The notes: generated by a model from the letters alone, not told the origin. 64,000 nt of DNA from Aciduliprofundum sp. MAR08-339 (GCF_000327505.1 NC_019942.1:992001-1056000), one strand, 5' to 3'. Positions 8,282-18,033 are shown, counted from the first letter of the stretch. Made by a program: numbers and translations.

Positions 8282-8984
8282 TCATGTTAAGAGACTTGCG
8301 GCGCCCAGGGTGTGGCCCATTGTGAGGAAGAAATACACCTTTGCTCCCAAGATCTCTCCGGGTCCACATCCCGCTGAAAGGGCAGTGCCCATGCTCATCG
8401 TTCTTAGGGACATGCTTAAACTGGCCAACAACAGAAGGGAAGCCAAGAAGATTCTCAACTCCAGGAAGATAAAGGTGGACGGGCGTGTGGTCACAGATAT
8501 AAAGTTTCCCATAGGGTTTATGGATGTTATAACCATTGATGATATGGATAAGAATTACAGGGCGGTTTACGATATTTACGGCAATCTGCGTATAGTTGAG
8601 ATACCCAAGGACAATGCAGAATGGAAACTCGTGAGGATAGAAGACAAGCATATTGTTCCTGGAGGCAAGATACAGCTCAATTTGCATGATGGCAGAAACA
8701 TACTTCTTGATGAGAACAAGTACCACACCAAGGATGTTCTCAAAATAAAGGTTCCAACTCAGGAGATAATTGCCCACTATCCGATGGCTGAGGGAAGCGT
8801 AGCTATTATAATTGGTGGAAAGCATCGCGGTAGAGTTGCCCACATAAAGGAATATGTCGTTGTCAGAGGTCCCCAGGATAATATGGTCAAGTTTGAGGAA
8901 GGATTTGAGGTTAATAGTCGCAACGTCTTTGTTATTGGCGTAGGCAAGCCAGAGATCACTATACCAGAGGTGAGCGCCCTATGA
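8274..8984 (+). CDS. rps4e: Ribosomal protein S4e (eS4)
   Basis: A 236-residue archaeal/eukaryotic small-subunit protein. The N-terminus [31 protein letters not shown], an S4-like RNA-binding part ([22 protein letters not shown]) and a KOW motif near residues 175-200 are present. ATG 8274 lies 7 bases after GAGGTG (8261-8266); ATG 8268 would leave only one base. The start overlaps the L24 stop. Confidence 0.95.
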   Translation: MSDHVKRLAAPRVWPIVRKKYTFAPKISPGPHPAERAVPMLIVLRDMLKLANNRREAKKILNSRKIKVDGRVVTDIKFPIGFMDVITIDDMDKNYRAVYDIYGNLRIVEIPKDNAEWKLVRIEDKHIVPGGKIQLNLHDGRNILLDENKYHTKDVLKIKVPTQEIIAHYPMAEGSVAIIIGGKHRGRVAHIKEYVVVRGPQDNMVKFEEGFEVNSRNVFVIGVGKPEITIPEVSAL

Positions 8985-8995
8985 AGGAGGAGAAG

Positions 8996-9517
8996 ATGAA
9001 GAACCCAATGAGGGACATAGTCATAGACAAGGTAGTCATTAATATGGGTGTTGGAGAGGCAGGCGAGAAACTTCGCAGGGCACAGAAGGTCATAGATCTG
9101 CTCACCCACAGAAAACCTGTGCAGGCGGAGGCAAAGAAGACCATAAGGGACTTCAACATAAGAAAGGGCTTACCCATCGGGCTAAAGGTTACCCTTCGGG
9201 GAAAGGAGGCCGAAGACTTCCTTCGCCGTGCCCTGTGGGTTAAAGACTTCAAGGTTCCAAATTACTCATTTGATTCAAACGGGAATCTTAATTTTGGTAT
9301 ATCAGATTACACGGAGTTTGAGGGAATGAAATACGATCCAGAGATAGGCATATTCGGTATGGACATAAGTGTGGTTTTCAGAAGAAGGGGCGGCTACAGA
9401 ATTGCAAGAAGGAGAATCAAAAAGAAGAAGATACCGATTAGGCACAGAGTCACTCGGGAGGAGACCATGCAGTTCATGCGTGAGAACTTCAATCTCAACA
9501 TTCTGGAGGTGGAATGA
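8996..9517 (+). CDS. rpl5: Ribosomal protein L5 (uL5)
   Basis: A 173-residue protein that binds 5S rRNA. Family blocks: [50 protein letters not shown] and the C-terminal [25 protein letters not shown] 8996 is chosen because AAGGAGG (8984-8990) lies 5 bases upstream; ATG 8981 overlaps the S4e stop and is the alternative. Confidence 0.94.
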   Translation: MKNPMRDIVIDKVVINMGVGEAGEKLRRAQKVIDLLTHRKPVQAEAKKTIRDFNIRKGLPIGLKVTLRGKEAEDFLRRALWVKDFKVPNYSFDSNGNLNFGISDYTEFEGMKYDPEIGIFGMDISVVFRRRGGYRIARRRIKKKKIPIRHRVTREETMQFMRENFNLNILEVE

Positions 9518-9678
9518 TGGTTCGTGTCAAGCTCAGACCAAAGAAGAAGTTTGGACGAAGCGAGGGATGTGTTCGCTGTGGAAGGAAGAGAGGGTTGATA
9601 AGGAGATATGGTCTAAGACTCTGTAGGCAATGCTTCCGAGAGGTTGCCTACGAGCTTGGATTCAGAAAGTATTCTTGA
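9517..9678 (+). CDS. rps14: Ribosomal protein S14 (uS14), zinc-binding type
   Basis: A small gene of 53 codons between L5 and S8. The product carries CVRCGRKRG and CRQCF, i.e. the two CxxC pairs (C18, C21, C36, C39) of the zinc-binding S14 form, and ends ELGFRKYS as archaeal S14 does. The ATG directly follows an overlapping ATG/TGA at the L5 stop, with GGAGGTGG upstream. Confidence 0.96.
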   Translation: MVRVKLRPKKKFGRSEGCVRCGRKRGLIRRYGLRLCRQCFREVAYELGFRKYS

Positions 9679-9689
9679 GGTGATGAAAA

Positions 9690-10079
9690 ATGCAGAATGA
9701 TCCACTGAGTGATGCTCTGTCGCGTATAAACAACGCGGCCATGGCGGGCAGGAGAGAGGTGATAATAAGGCCAGCATCCAAGTTGATAGGCAGGGTGCTT
9801 AAGATTATGCAGGACCATGCTTACATTGAGGAATTTGAATACATAGAGAATGGGCGGGGAGGTATCTTCAAGGTTAGACTTGGGCCTTCCATAAACAAAT
9901 GTGGAGCCATAAAGCCAAGGTTCTCCGTAAAGCGTGATGAGATGGAAAAATTCGAGTCCAGATATCTTCCAGCCCAGGATTTCGGCATATTGATAGTGAC
10001 CACAAACAAGGGTGTGATGACCCATACAGATGCAAAGAAGATGGGAGTTGGAGGAAAACTCCTGGCCTATGTGTACTGA
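9690..10079 (+). CDS. rps8: Ribosomal protein S8 (uS8)
   Basis: A 129-residue 16S rRNA-binding protein. It begins [23 protein letters not shown] and ends [31 protein letters not shown], the signature region of the family. GAGGTGATG precedes the start. Confidence 0.97.
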   Translation: MQNDPLSDALSRINNAAMAGRREVIIRPASKLIGRVLKIMQDHAYIEEFEYIENGRGGIFKVRLGPSINKCGAIKPRFSVKRDEMEKFESRYLPAQDFGILIVTTNKGVMTHTDAKKMGVGGKLLAYVY

Positions 10080-10089
10080 GGTGATATAG

Positions 10090-10626
10090 ATGCCCGTTGC
10101 AGATATTGTTAAGCATGAAATCGAAGTTCCCGAGGGAGTTGATGTTAGGCTCGAGGGATTCAACCTTCATGTCAAGGGTCCTCTGGGCGAGATGACCAGA
10201 GAATTCAAGCATACAAGGGTGAAGATGAGCATTCAGGATGGCAAGGTTGTGGTATACTGCCCCTTACCTAAGAAGAAGGAATACGCTATGGCCGGCACCT
10301 GGAAGGCTCATGTGCAGAATATGATAAAGGGTGTTACCGAAGGATTTGAGTATCATCTGAAGATTCTCTACGCTCACTTCCCCATGAAGGTTACAGTGAA
10401 GGGTGATAAGGTCGTTATAGAAAACTTCCTTGGTGAAAGGGCTCCGAGATATGCAGATATATTTGGAGACTCCAAGGTTGAGGTTAAGGGAGATACAATA
10501 ATTGTGAAAAGCATAAATAAGGAGCATGCGGGACAGACCGCCGCAAATATAGAGAGGGCCACAAGGGTGAAGAATAGGGATCCTCGTGTGTTCCAGGATG
10601 GAATATACATTGTAAAGAAGGGGTGA
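10090..10626 (+). CDS. rpl6: Ribosomal protein L6 (uL6)
   Basis: A 178-residue protein with two L6 domains, near the factor-binding site. Visible blocks: VRLEGFNLHVKGPLGEMTREFKH, MAGTWKAHVQNMIKGVTEGFEYHLKILYAHFPM and NIERATRVKNRDPRVFQDGIYIV. It starts 10 bases after S8 with GAGGTGAT upstream. Confidence 0.97.
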   Translation: MPVADIVKHEIEVPEGVDVRLEGFNLHVKGPLGEMTREFKHTRVKMSIQDGKVVVYCPLPKKKEYAMAGTWKAHVQNMIKGVTEGFEYHLKILYAHFPMKVTVKGDKVVIENFLGERAPRYADIFGDSKVEVKGDTIIVKSINKEHAGQTAANIERATRVKNRDPRVFQDGIYIVKKG

Positions 10627-10632
10627 AATAAA

Positions 10633-11046
10633 ATGGTCAAGTTGAAGCCAAAACTGAGTGATGAGGAAAGACGACTTCTCAAAATTCGCAATGAACTGAA
10701 TCGTAAGCGCCCTTGGTTCAGGAGGCAGGAATGGTTTAGGTACAAGAGATTGGGTGATGCCTGGCGCAGACCAAAGGGTAAGCACTCCAAGATGAGGGAG
10801 CATAAGGGTTATCGTCCTCCTGTGGTTGATTCGGGTTATCGTGGCCCCAAGAAGGTTCGTGGTCTCCACCCATCTGGGTTCAGGGAGGTACTCGTTTACA
10901 ATCCAAGGGAACTTGAAGGTATAAATCCAGAGAGGGAGGCTATAAGAATAGCGAGCAGAGTGGGTGTCAGAAAGAGAATGGAAATAGAAAAGAAGGCCAA
11001 GGAGATGAACATTAGGGTGCTCAATCCGATGCTCAGGGGTGATTGA
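10633..11046 (+). CDS. rpl32e: Ribosomal protein L32e (eL32)
   Basis: A 137-residue archaeal/eukaryotic large-subunit protein. [30 protein letters not shown] and [16 protein letters not shown] are diagnostic. It is found only in archaea and eukaryotes, which supports the domain assignment. Confidence 0.97.
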   Translation: MVKLKPKLSDEERRLLKIRNELNRKRPWFRRQEWFRYKRLGDAWRRPKGKHSKMREHKGYRPPVVDSGYRGPKKVRGLHPSGFREVLVYNPRELEGINPEREAIRIASRVGVRKRMEIEKKAKEMNIRVLNPMLRGD

Positions 11047-11048
11047 AG

Positions 11049-11501
11049 ATGGATGTTAAGTTTCAGCGAAGACTTGCGGCTGACATATTGAAATGCGGAG
11101 AAGAGCGTGTTTGGATGGACCCCAATGCCCTTGATGAGATAAAGGAAGCGGTGACTCGAGAGGATATCAAGATGCTCATAAAAAGAGGGCTCATAAAGAA
11201 GAAACAGAAACGTGGCACCTCCCGTGTGAGGGCCAATTATATAAAGGCCCAGAAAGAGAAAGGCCTGAGAAAGGGTCCAGGTTCCAGAAAGGGTAAAAAA
11301 TATGCAAGGTATCCTCGTAAGAGGAGGTGGATCAAGACAATAAGGCCAATAAGGGCTACCCTGAAGGATCTCCGTGATTCTGGGAAAATTGACAGGCACA
11401 CATACAGGCGCTTTTACAGGCTCGCGAAGGGTGGCACGTTTAAGAGCAGAAATCACCTTCTCATACATCTCAAGTCTGAGGGCTATCTCAAGGAGGAATG
11501 A
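11049..11501 (+). CDS. rpl19e: Ribosomal protein L19e (eL19)
   Basis: A 150-residue protein with the L19e blocks [27 protein letters not shown] and [24 protein letters not shown] 11049 is chosen over TTG 11043. The gene begins 2 bases after the L32e stop and overlaps the L18 start region. Confidence 0.96.
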   Translation: MDVKFQRRLAADILKCGEERVWMDPNALDEIKEAVTREDIKMLIKRGLIKKKQKRGTSRVRANYIKAQKEKGLRKGPGSRKGKKYARYPRKRRWIKTIRPIRATLKDLRDSGKIDRHTYRRFYRLAKGGTFKSRNHLLIHLKSEGYLKEE

Positions 11502-11503
11502 AA

Positions 11504-12004
11504 ATGGCAAGAAATGCAGTATATAGGGTCAAGATGCGCAGAAGGCGGGAAGGTAAGACGGATTACAGGAAGAGGCTTGCCTATCTCAAATCCGGCAAGC
11601 CCAGAGCCGTTGTAAGGAAAACTCTGCGCTATGTGATTGTTCAGATTGTTGGATACCATGAGGATGGAGATAGGATTCTTGTGGGTGTAACATCAGCCCA
11701 TCTGAAAAATTACGGGTGGACAGGGTCGTTTAAGAACACTCCTGCTGCGTATCTCACAGGATTTCTGGCAGGCAAACTTGCTCTAAAGAGGGGTATTGAT
11801 GAAGCCATTTTGGATATTGGATTGCAGAGTCCTGTAAAGGGATCAAGGGTATTTGCTGCTCTAAAGGGAATGGTTGATGCGGGCCTTGATATTCCTCACA
11901 GCGATGAGATTTATCCTGATGATTCAAGGATTAGGGGAGAACACATATCAGAGGATGTGGCAAAGATGTTTGATGAAGTTAAAGCCAAGATAATGGAGGT
12001 ATGA
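11504..12004 (+). CDS. rpl18: Ribosomal protein L18 (uL18)
   Basis: A 166-residue 5S rRNA-binding protein (archaeal L18p/L5e form). Key blocks: [34 protein letters not shown] and [24 protein letters not shown] 11504 has AGGAGG 7 bases upstream; ATG 11498 is too close to it. Confidence 0.95.
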   Translation: MARNAVYRVKMRRRREGKTDYRKRLAYLKSGKPRAVVRKTLRYVIVQIVGYHEDGDRILVGVTSAHLKNYGWTGSFKNTPAAYLTGFLAGKLALKRGIDEAILDIGLQSPVKGSRVFAALKGMVDAGLDIPHSDEIYPDDSRIRGEHISEDVAKMFDEVKAKIMEV

Positions 12005-12006
12005 AA

Positions 12007-12660
12007 ATGGACTGGGAACCAAAAACAAGGCTTGGAAAACTCGTTTACGAGGGAAAGATCACCAACATGTCCCAGGCATTGAGAAGCAATTTGCCTCTAA
12101 GAGAGCCTGAGATAGTGGATGTACTTCTTCCTGACCTCAAGGAGGAAGTGATTGATGTTCGTATGGTTCAGAGAATGACTGATAGCGGTAGAAGAACAAA
12201 GTTCTCGGTTATGGTTGCTGTTGGAAATGGTGATGGTTTTGTGGGTATTGGCAAGGCAAAGGCCAAGGAGGTAGGTGCAGCCATAAGAAAGGCAATTGAG
12301 GTTGCAAAATTGAACATAATTGAGATAAAGAGAGGCTGCGGTTCTTGGGAATGCGGTTGCGGTATGCCACATTCTATACCTTTCAAGGTAACTGGCAAAT
12401 GCGGATCTGTCCGTGTAACTCTCAAACCTGCACCAAAGGGTGTTGGTCTTGCGGTGGGGGATGTTGCAAAGACCATATTGACTTTGGCAGGAGTTAAGGA
12501 TGTTTGGGGCTTTACCCAGGGCCATACGAAGACGACTGTTAATTACGCTGTGGCAACCTTTGATGCACTTAAGCAAACCACGATTGTTAGGGTAAATCCG
12601 AGATTGATAATGCCAATCTACAAAGGAGGTGTGGAAGATGTACGCAGTGGTCAGAGTTAG
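12007..12660 (+). CDS. rps5: Ribosomal protein S5 (uS5)
   Basis: A 217-residue small-subunit protein involved in decoding fidelity. The double-stranded-RNA-binding part is visible as [35 protein letters not shown], and the C-terminal domain includes [28 protein letters not shown]. The archaeal insertion with CGSWECGC is present. ATG 12007 lies 6 bases after GGAGGT. The 3' end overlaps L30 by 23 bases. Confidence 0.96.
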   Translation: MDWEPKTRLGKLVYEGKITNMSQALRSNLPLREPEIVDVLLPDLKEEVIDVRMVQRMTDSGRRTKFSVMVAVGNGDGFVGIGKAKAKEVGAAIRKAIEVAKLNIIEIKRGCGSWECGCGMPHSIPFKVTGKCGSVRVTLKPAPKGVGLAVGDVAKTILTLAGVKDVWGFTQGHTKTTVNYAVATFDALKQTTIVRVNPRLIMPIYKGGVEDVRSGQS

Positions 12661-13114
12661 AGGCCGTACAGGTGTTAGGAAGGATATCGCAGACACTCTG
12701 AAAATGCTCAATTTAACTCGTATAAATCACTGTGTTCTTGTACCAGATACTCCTGCATATCGGGGTATGCTTCAGAAGGTCAAGGACTATGTGACATGGG
12801 GTGAGATTGACGAGGAGACTTTGCTGAAATTGATTCGTCTAAAAGGCCGTCTGTATGGGGACAAACCCATAACGGATGAATATGTGAAGGAGACCATGGG
12901 CTTTGATGATCTTGAGACTCTTGTTAGGGCCATTATAGAGGGAAAGGTGCTTTACAAGGACATTCCCAATGTAAAACCTGTTTTCAGGTTGCATCCTCCA
13001 TTGAAGGGCTGGGAGAAGACCAAGAGGCACTTTACAGAAGGGGGTGCACTTGGATACAGGGGAGACAGAATCAATGCCCTGATCAATAGAATGTTTGGAC
13101 CGGGGGTGGAATGA
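12638..13114 (+). CDS. rpl30: Ribosomal protein L30 (uL30)
   Basis: A 158-residue protein of the long archaeal L30 form (bacterial L30 is about 60 residues). It starts [47 protein letters not shown] 12638 has AAAGGAGGT 7 bases upstream; the upstream GTG at 12629 lies within that site. It overlaps the end of S5. Confidence 0.95.
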   Translation: MYAVVRVRGRTGVRKDIADTLKMLNLTRINHCVLVPDTPAYRGMLQKVKDYVTWGEIDEETLLKLIRLKGRLYGDKPITDEYVKETMGFDDLETLVRAIIEGKVLYKDIPNVKPVFRLHPPLKGWEKTKRHFTEGGALGYRGDRINALINRMFGPGVE

Positions 13115-13540
13115 ATGGCAAGGAAGAAATCAAGAAAAATGAGAGGCTCAAATACCTACGGCCATGGGCGCAAGGGTAGAAGAGGCGCTGGTCGCAAGGG
13201 TGGCCGAGGATACGCAGGTCTTGGTAAACATCATTGGAGTTTTGCCCTAAAACATCCGGAGTTTCTGTGGGGTAACCATGGATTCACCTCCCATCATCCA
13301 AAGGAGGAAATTGAAACTATAAATATAGGGGTGCTCAACGAGAATTTAGATGCCCTCGTGAAGCAAGGTATTGCGAAGTTGAACGAGGATGTTTACGAAG
13401 TTGACCTAAGTGCCCTGGGTATAAAGAAACTTCTTGGAAGTGGAAAGGTCACCAAGAAGATCAGGGTTAAGGTTAAATATGCATCTTCTAATGCCGTAGA
13501 AAAAATAGAAGATGTGGGTGGTGAAGTGATCTATGAGTGA
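13115..13540 (+). CDS. rpl15: Ribosomal protein L15 (uL15)
   Basis: A 141-residue late-assembly protein with the glycine- and arginine-rich N-terminus (GSNTYGHGRKGRRGAGRKGG) and the archaeal HHWSFALKHPEFLWGNHGF block. It starts immediately after the L30 stop, and its end overlaps secY by 8 bases. Confidence 0.96.
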   Translation: MARKKSRKMRGSNTYGHGRKGRRGAGRKGGRGYAGLGKHHWSFALKHPEFLWGNHGFTSHHPKEEIETINIGVLNENLDALVKQGIAKLNEDVYEVDLSALGIKKLLGSGKVTKKIRVKVKYASSNAVEKIEDVGGEVIYE

Positions 13541-15329
13541 AGAAATACCCCGAAAGAAGGGACTGGCTCTGCCGGTTATAATTTCCTGGATTGTCTTTGC
13601 TTACCTTTACTTCTCAATAGTTGGCTGGAAACTGCTGAGCATCCAGGATATGTGGAACATAGTGACCAAACAGTGGGTGAGTTTTCTCATATTCTCTCTT
13701 TGGTCAGTCCCTCTGTTCTATTTGGGGTATTTGGTTATTTCATACAACGGCGATAAAAGCAAGTTGTATGGCTTGAAACCTGTGCTGGAATATCTGCCAA
13801 TGATCCGCAAGCCCAAGGGTCATGTGCAGTTCAAGCATAAATTGATGTGGACGTTCATCACCCTTCTGATTTACTTCTCGCTCACGAATATTTACATCTA
13901 TGGGCTTGATAAGGCAAAGACAATTGATCTCTTCGCATCTTTTCGAGCCATAATGGCTGGTGCTTCAGGCTCTCTTGTGCATCTTGGTATAGGTCCAATA
14001 GTAACGGCGAGCATCATAATGCAGTTGTTTGTGGGAGCAAAAATATTCAACATAGATCTTACCAACGATGAGGATAAGGCCATATATCAGAGCACCCAGA
14101 AATTGCTGGTTATAATAATGATCTTCGTGGAGGCAATTCCTCAGGTTTTTGGCTATCTACAGCCTTCCAATACCTTTGTGAAGGGCCTCAATGCCTTTGC
14201 CCCAGGATATGGGATGTTCTTGGCCCAGTTAATAATAGTTTTGCAGCTCTTCTTCGGCTCGTACCTTGTCTTTCTTATGGATGAAGTGGTATCAAAATGG
14301 GGTATAGGTTCCGGTATATCCCTCTTCATTGCGGCAGGAGTTTCTGAAGCCATATTCACAGGTATTGTTTCTTGGATTCCTCCACAGCCCAACTCTCCCC
14401 TTAGCCTCAACAATCCGCCCAGCGGTACTATACCAAAGACAATTTACATACTCACCCATAGCAGTGCAGCCCAGCTTTATGGTGGAAGAATTGAATCCAT
14501 TCTTTTTGCGCCTCCAAATCCAATAATCGCACTTATAGGAACAACAATAATATTCCTCCTGGTTGCCTACGTGCAGAGTGTTAAAATTGAGTTGCCATTG
14601 GCCCATGAACGTGCCAGAGGCGCCAGGGGTAGGTATCCTATCAAGTTGATGTACTCCTCAAACATACCCGTCATATTGACATCGGCTCTACTTGCAAATG
14701 TTGCAATGTGGTCCATTCTGTTCTGGACCAATCCCACTTTGAGTCATGTCCCCATCCTGGGACACAATCCATGGATCGGTGCCTACCCAACAGCTCAGCA
14801 GGCGGCAGAATGGGGAATAAAAACAACCACTCCAATAGGCGGTATAGCGTATTATCTGAATAGAATCAGGGGTCTCAACTACTGGTTGCTGCCTCTCATC
14901 AATCCCCAGGCCTATCACTATGTATTCACATATCAAACCTACTGGATGCTTGTGGGTAATGTGGTAATCTTCACGTCCTTTATGATAGGGATGAGCATCA
15001 TATTCGCCAAGTTCTGGATTGAAACTGCAAATATGAACGCAAAGGCCATTGCAAAGCAGATTCAATCCAGTGGCATGCAGATCCCTGGATTCAGGAGAAG
15101 CCCCGCCGTTCTTGAAAAGATTCTGAATAAGTACATCCCTGCGGTTACCATATTCAGCGGAGCTGCTGTGGGTGCCCTTGCGGCATTTGCTGACTTGATT
15201 GGTACAGTGGGTAACACCTCTGGTACAGGTGTTCTGCTTACCGTCGGTATACTGATTCAGCTCTATGAGGCAATGGGCAGGGAGCAGTTGATGGAGATGC
15301 ATCCTGTGATAAGGCAGTTCTTCGAGTGA
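13533..15329 (+). CDS. secY: Preprotein translocase subunit SecY with N-terminal extension
   Basis: The protein-conducting channel of the membrane, 598 residues against about 430-490 in most archaea. Residues 1 to about 85 form two extra predicted membrane helices before the canonical first helix (LMWTFITLLIYFSLTNIYIYGL). The plug and helix 2 region (ASFRAIMAGASGSLVHLGIGPIVTASIIMQL) follow. The cytosolic loop HERARGARGRYPIKLMYSSNIPVIL and the C-terminal GTGVLLTVGILIQLYEAM are canonical. Enlarged external loops at about residues 285-320 and 405-450 account for the remaining extra length. Co-transcription with ribosomal genes is usual. Confidence 0.96.
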   Translation: MSEEIPRKKGLALPVIISWIVFAYLYFSIVGWKLLSIQDMWNIVTKQWVSFLIFSLWSVPLFYLGYLVISYNGDKSKLYGLKPVLEYLPMIRKPKGHVQFKHKLMWTFITLLIYFSLTNIYIYGLDKAKTIDLFASFRAIMAGASGSLVHLGIGPIVTASIIMQLFVGAKIFNIDLTNDEDKAIYQSTQKLLVIIMIFVEAIPQVFGYLQPSNTFVKGLNAFAPGYGMFLAQLIIVLQLFFGSYLVFLMDEVVSKWGIGSGISLFIAAGVSEAIFTGIVSWIPPQPNSPLSLNNPPSGTIPKTIYILTHSSAAQLYGGRIESILFAPPNPIIALIGTTIIFLLVAYVQSVKIELPLAHERARGARGRYPIKLMYSSNIPVILTSALLANVAMWSILFWTNPTLSHVPILGHNPWIGAYPTAQQAAEWGIKTTTPIGGIAYYLNRIRGLNYWLLPLINPQAYHYVFTYQTYWMLVGNVVIFTSFMIGMSIIFAKFWIETANMNAKAIAKQIQSSGMQIPGFRRSPAVLEKILNKYIPAVTIFSGAAVGALAAFADLIGTVGNTSGTGVLLTVGILIQLYEAMGREQLMEMHPVIRQFFE

Positions 15330-15334
15330 TTAAA

Positions 15335-15880
15335 ATGAGAGTGGTGGCAGCAGGTGTGCCTGGTGTGGGTAAGACGAGCATACTGGAAGAGGTTGCAAAG
15401 AGGGCAAATTATCCTATCGTGAACTTTGGCACACTTATGTTTGAGATGGCAAAGGAAGAGGGATTGGTTGAGCATAGAGACCAGATGCGAAAACTTCCAA
15501 TAGAGATTCAGAGAGATCTTCAAAAGAGGGCAGCAGAGCGCATATCTGGGATGTCCGATGTTATCGTTGATACTCATTTCACAATAAAAACTCCCTCTGG
15601 TTATTTTCCAGGACTCCCCCGATGGGTTCTTGAAGCAATGAATCCTGAGATGCTCGTGGTGATAGAGGCATCTCCTGAGGAAATTTACGGCAGGAGAATG
15701 AAGGATGCTACTAGGGATAGGGATGTCGAGGGTGTGGATGAGATAAATGAGCATCTGCAGGTAAATAGATATAGTGCCTTTGCATGCTCCATGTATACTG
15801 GTGCCACGGTGTTGATATTGAAAAATAATGATGGTCAACTGGATAGGGCTGTTGAGAGGTTTATGGAGGCCTTGAGATGA
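15335..15880 (+). CDS. adkA: Archaeal-type adenylate kinase
   Basis: Interconverts ATP + AMP and 2 ADP. It has 181 residues with the P-loop GVPGVGKTS at the N-terminus and the archaeal adkA-type sequence VIVDTHFTIKTPSGYFPGLPRWVLEAMNPE; it is not related in detail to bacterial Adk. ATG 15335 is preferred to GTG 15326 because the beta strand MRVVAAGVPG starts there. It follows secY directly, the standard archaeal arrangement. Confidence 0.94.
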   Translation: MRVVAAGVPGVGKTSILEEVAKRANYPIVNFGTLMFEMAKEEGLVEHRDQMRKLPIEIQRDLQKRAAERISGMSDVIVDTHFTIKTPSGYFPGLPRWVLEAMNPEMLVVIEASPEEIYGRRMKDATRDRDVEGVDEINEHLQVNRYSAFACSMYTGATVLILKNNDGQLDRAVERFMEALR

Positions 15881-16557
15881 CCGAATCTCAGGAGCCCATT
15901 GTGCCAAAAACCCAGTCGAGCATGAGCGGAATGTACATGATGTTTACGTTCCTCATGCTTATGATTCTCTTTATCCCAAGTTTGAGATATGCGCTTGGTA
16001 ATGTGGCGGGAGTAGTATTGGAACCGCTTTTTTCCTTTGATTACATGTATCCTCTCTATACCTTCCTTGCCACGGGGATTCTGGTAACCCTGATCAACAC
16101 CTGGGCTCGCCATCATTTCACGGACTGGATAAATATGGCTCGTATCCAGGTAAAAATGAAGGCCTTCAACAAAGTTTACAGAGAGGCCATGCAAAAGCAG
16201 GATCTCAACAAACTTGAAAAACTGAGAAAACTCCAAACCAAGTATATGGCGGAAAATATGAGCATTCAGAGCAACAGTATGAAGGCAACGATGTTCACCA
16301 TGTTCATCGTGATTGCGATATTCACCTGGCTCTGGTTATTTCTCCAGGCGAAGGTAAGTTATACCCTCATAGCCATACCTTGGAGCAATGTTATTGAACT
16401 TAACAAGGTCCAGTATCTGTTTCCAAACTGGCTTCTCATATACTCTGCTCTCACGATGCCCCTAAGCTGGGTGGTGACATATATCTTCAAGTTTTTCGAG
16501 TTCAGAAAGAGGTTGGAAAAACTTGGTGTCGAGCCCGTCTCTGAGGCGGTGGAATGA
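15877..16557 (+). CDS. DUF106 membrane protein (EMC3/YidC-like insertase)
   Basis: A 226-residue integral membrane protein of the DUF106 family, the archaeal relative of YidC/Oxa1 and eukaryotic EMC3/TMCO1, thought to help insert membrane proteins. Three or four hydrophobic segments (about residues 12-32, 52-72, 141-161 and 190-208) flank a charged cytosolic coiled region (VKMKAFNKVYREAMQKQDLNKLEKLRKLQ). Its position beside secY supports the role. It overlaps adkA and cmk by 4 bases each. Confidence 0.88.
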   Translation: MTESQEPIVPKTQSSMSGMYMMFTFLMLMILFIPSLRYALGNVAGVVLEPLFSFDYMYPLYTFLATGILVTLINTWARHHFTDWINMARIQVKMKAFNKVYREAMQKQDLNKLEKLRKLQTKYMAENMSIQSNSMKATMFTMFIVIAIFTWLWLFLQAKVSYTLIAIPWSNVIELNKVQYLFPNWLLIYSALTMPLSWVVTYIFKFFEFRKRLEKLGVEPVSEAVE

Positions 16558-17093
16558 GAATAACCATAAGTGGTCCTCCGGGAAGTGGAAAAACAACAGT
16601 TGCAAAGGTTTTGGCGAGTAGATTGGGTTACGAATTGATTTCAGGTGGTGAGATTTTCAGAGAGATGGCAAGGGAAATGGGTATGGATCTTGTTGAATTC
16701 AGCAGATATGCAGAGAAAAACTGGGAAATTGATAGGCGCTTGGACGCTAGGCTAGTAGAACTTTCAAGAAGTAAGGAAAATGTGGTCATTGATTCCCGTT
16801 TGAGTGGATGGCTCATGCATATCAATGGTATTCCTGCCTACAAGGTATATGTGGACGCCTCTCTTGACGTTCGCGTTTCAAGGATTAGAAAAAGGGAGGG
16901 TGGGGATGAGGAATCTGTTAAAAGAGCCACGGTTCTCCGGGAGAGCAGTGAGAAGAAACGGTATTTGGAGATTTATGGCATAGATTTTGATGATTTATCA
17001 ATTTACGATCTCGTTGTGAATAGCGATTCTCTTACCCCTGAAGAGATAGTGGATATGATTCTGGAGGGGATTGGATATGGAGCGCACAGTTGA
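16554..17093 (+). CDS. cmk: Archaeal cytidylate kinase
   Basis: Phosphorylates CMP/dCMP. It has 179 residues, with the P-loop ISGPPGSGKTTVAKVLASRLG at the N-terminus and the CMP-kinase pattern SGGEIFREMAREMGMDLVEFSRYAE. IDSRLSGW follows in the middle. Length and residues match the short archaeal CMP kinase rather than the bacterial one. It overlaps the genes on both sides, so it is translated from the same mRNA. Confidence 0.93.
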   Translation: MRITISGPPGSGKTTVAKVLASRLGYELISGGEIFREMAREMGMDLVEFSRYAEKNWEIDRRLDARLVELSRSKENVVIDSRLSGWLMHINGIPAYKVYVDASLDVRVSRIRKREGGDEESVKRATVLRESSEKKRYLEIYGIDFDDLSIYDLVVNSDSLTPEEIVDMILEGIGYGAHS

Positions 17094-17961
17094 AGAACTT
17101 CTAAGTTTTGGAGTTGTTGTTATTGATAAACCTAAGGGACCCACCAGTCATCAGGTAAGCGCGTGGGTTAGAGATATACTTCATGTTCACAAAACTGGTC
17201 ATGCTGGTACCCTTGATCCAAAGGTTACCGGAGTACTGCCCATTGGTATAGGAAGGGCCACGAAGATAATCAATCTTCTCCATCTGGTACCCAAGGAGTA
17301 TGTTGGTGTTATGCGTTTTCACGGTGATTTCTCTGAAAAGAAATTGCTCAATGTGATGCAAGAGTTTGAGGGGGAGATATATCAGACCCCTCCATTGCGG
17401 TCTGCAGTTGCAAGAAAATTGAGAAAGCGCAGGGTTTACTCTCTTGAGATTCTGGATACTGAGGGTCGTGATGTTCTTTTCAGGGCCAGGGTGGAGTCTG
17501 GAACATACATACGAACACTTTGTAACGATATTGGGGAGGCCATGTGCATAGGGGCCCATATGGAGGATCTGAGACGGATCTCCACGGGACATTTTAAGGA
17601 AGAGGATGCACATACGCTTCAGGATTTGCTGGATGCATATGTTTTTTGGAAGGAAGAAGGAGAGGAAAAATACATAAGGAATATTGTAAAATTGGGAGAG
17701 GAGATTGTATCCTTTCTTCCAAGGGTGGTTGTTAAGGATTCTGCTGTGGATGCACTTGCTCATGGTGCTCCACTTTACAATCCTGGAGTATTGAGGATGG
17801 ATGAATTTAATAAGGGGGACTACATTGCAGTGTACACGGATCAGGGCGAACTTGTATCAGTTTCAAGGGCGTTGCTGGAAAATGACATTGTGGCTGAACC
17901 ATCCAGGGTAATAATGGATCCTGGAAGGTATCCCAGAAAATGGAAAGGGCCCGTAGGCTAG
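17077..17961 (+). CDS. cbf5: tRNA/rRNA pseudouridine synthase Cbf5/TruB type
   Basis: Makes pseudouridine as the catalytic subunit of H/ACA guide RNPs and also acts on tRNA position 55. It has 294 residues with the catalytic block GHAGTLDPKVTGVLPIGIGRATK (Asp in TLDP) and RVYSLEILDTEGRDVLFRARVESGTYIRTLCNDIG. A C-terminal PUA domain runs from about residue 215 (LPRVVVKDSAVDALAHGAPLY). ATG 17077 is used rather than TTG 17071. The last 15 bases, including the stop, are also the first 15 bases of a tRNA-Arg gene. Confidence 0.94.
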   Translation: MERTVEELLSFGVVVIDKPKGPTSHQVSAWVRDILHVHKTGHAGTLDPKVTGVLPIGIGRATKIINLLHLVPKEYVGVMRFHGDFSEKKLLNVMQEFEGEIYQTPPLRSAVARKLRKRRVYSLEILDTEGRDVLFRARVESGTYIRTLCNDIGEAMCIGAHMEDLRRISTGHFKEEDAHTLQDLLDAYVFWKEEGEEKYIRNIVKLGEEIVSFLPRVVVKDSAVDALAHGAPLYNPGVLRMDEFNKGDYIAVYTDQGELVSVSRALLENDIVAEPSRVIMDPGRYPRKWKGPVG

Positions 17962-18020
17962 TCAGGATAGACTGTGGGTCTTCGGAATCCACGACCCGGG
18001 TTCGAATCCCGGCGGGCCCG
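17947..18020 (+). tRNA. tRNA-Arg (anticodon TCG)
   Basis: A 74-base tRNA with acceptor stem GGGCCCG/CGGGCCC and discriminator G. The anticodon stem 27-31/39-43 has the 7-base loop CTTCGGA, giving anticodon TCG for CGA codons. The T arm is CCGGG-TTCGAAT-CCCGG. The D stem has one mismatch (C-A). CCA is not encoded and there is no intron. Its 5' end overlaps the final 15 bases of cbf5. Confidence 0.93.
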
Positions 18021-18030
18021 CTTTTTTCTC
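18021..18030 (+). terminator. T-rich termination signal after tRNA-Arg
   Basis: CTTTTTTCTC follows the tRNA directly. Archaeal RNA polymerase commonly stops at such U-runs, so this could end both the tRNA transcript and readthrough from the ribosomal operon. Confidence 0.5.
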
Positions 18031-18033
18031 TCA

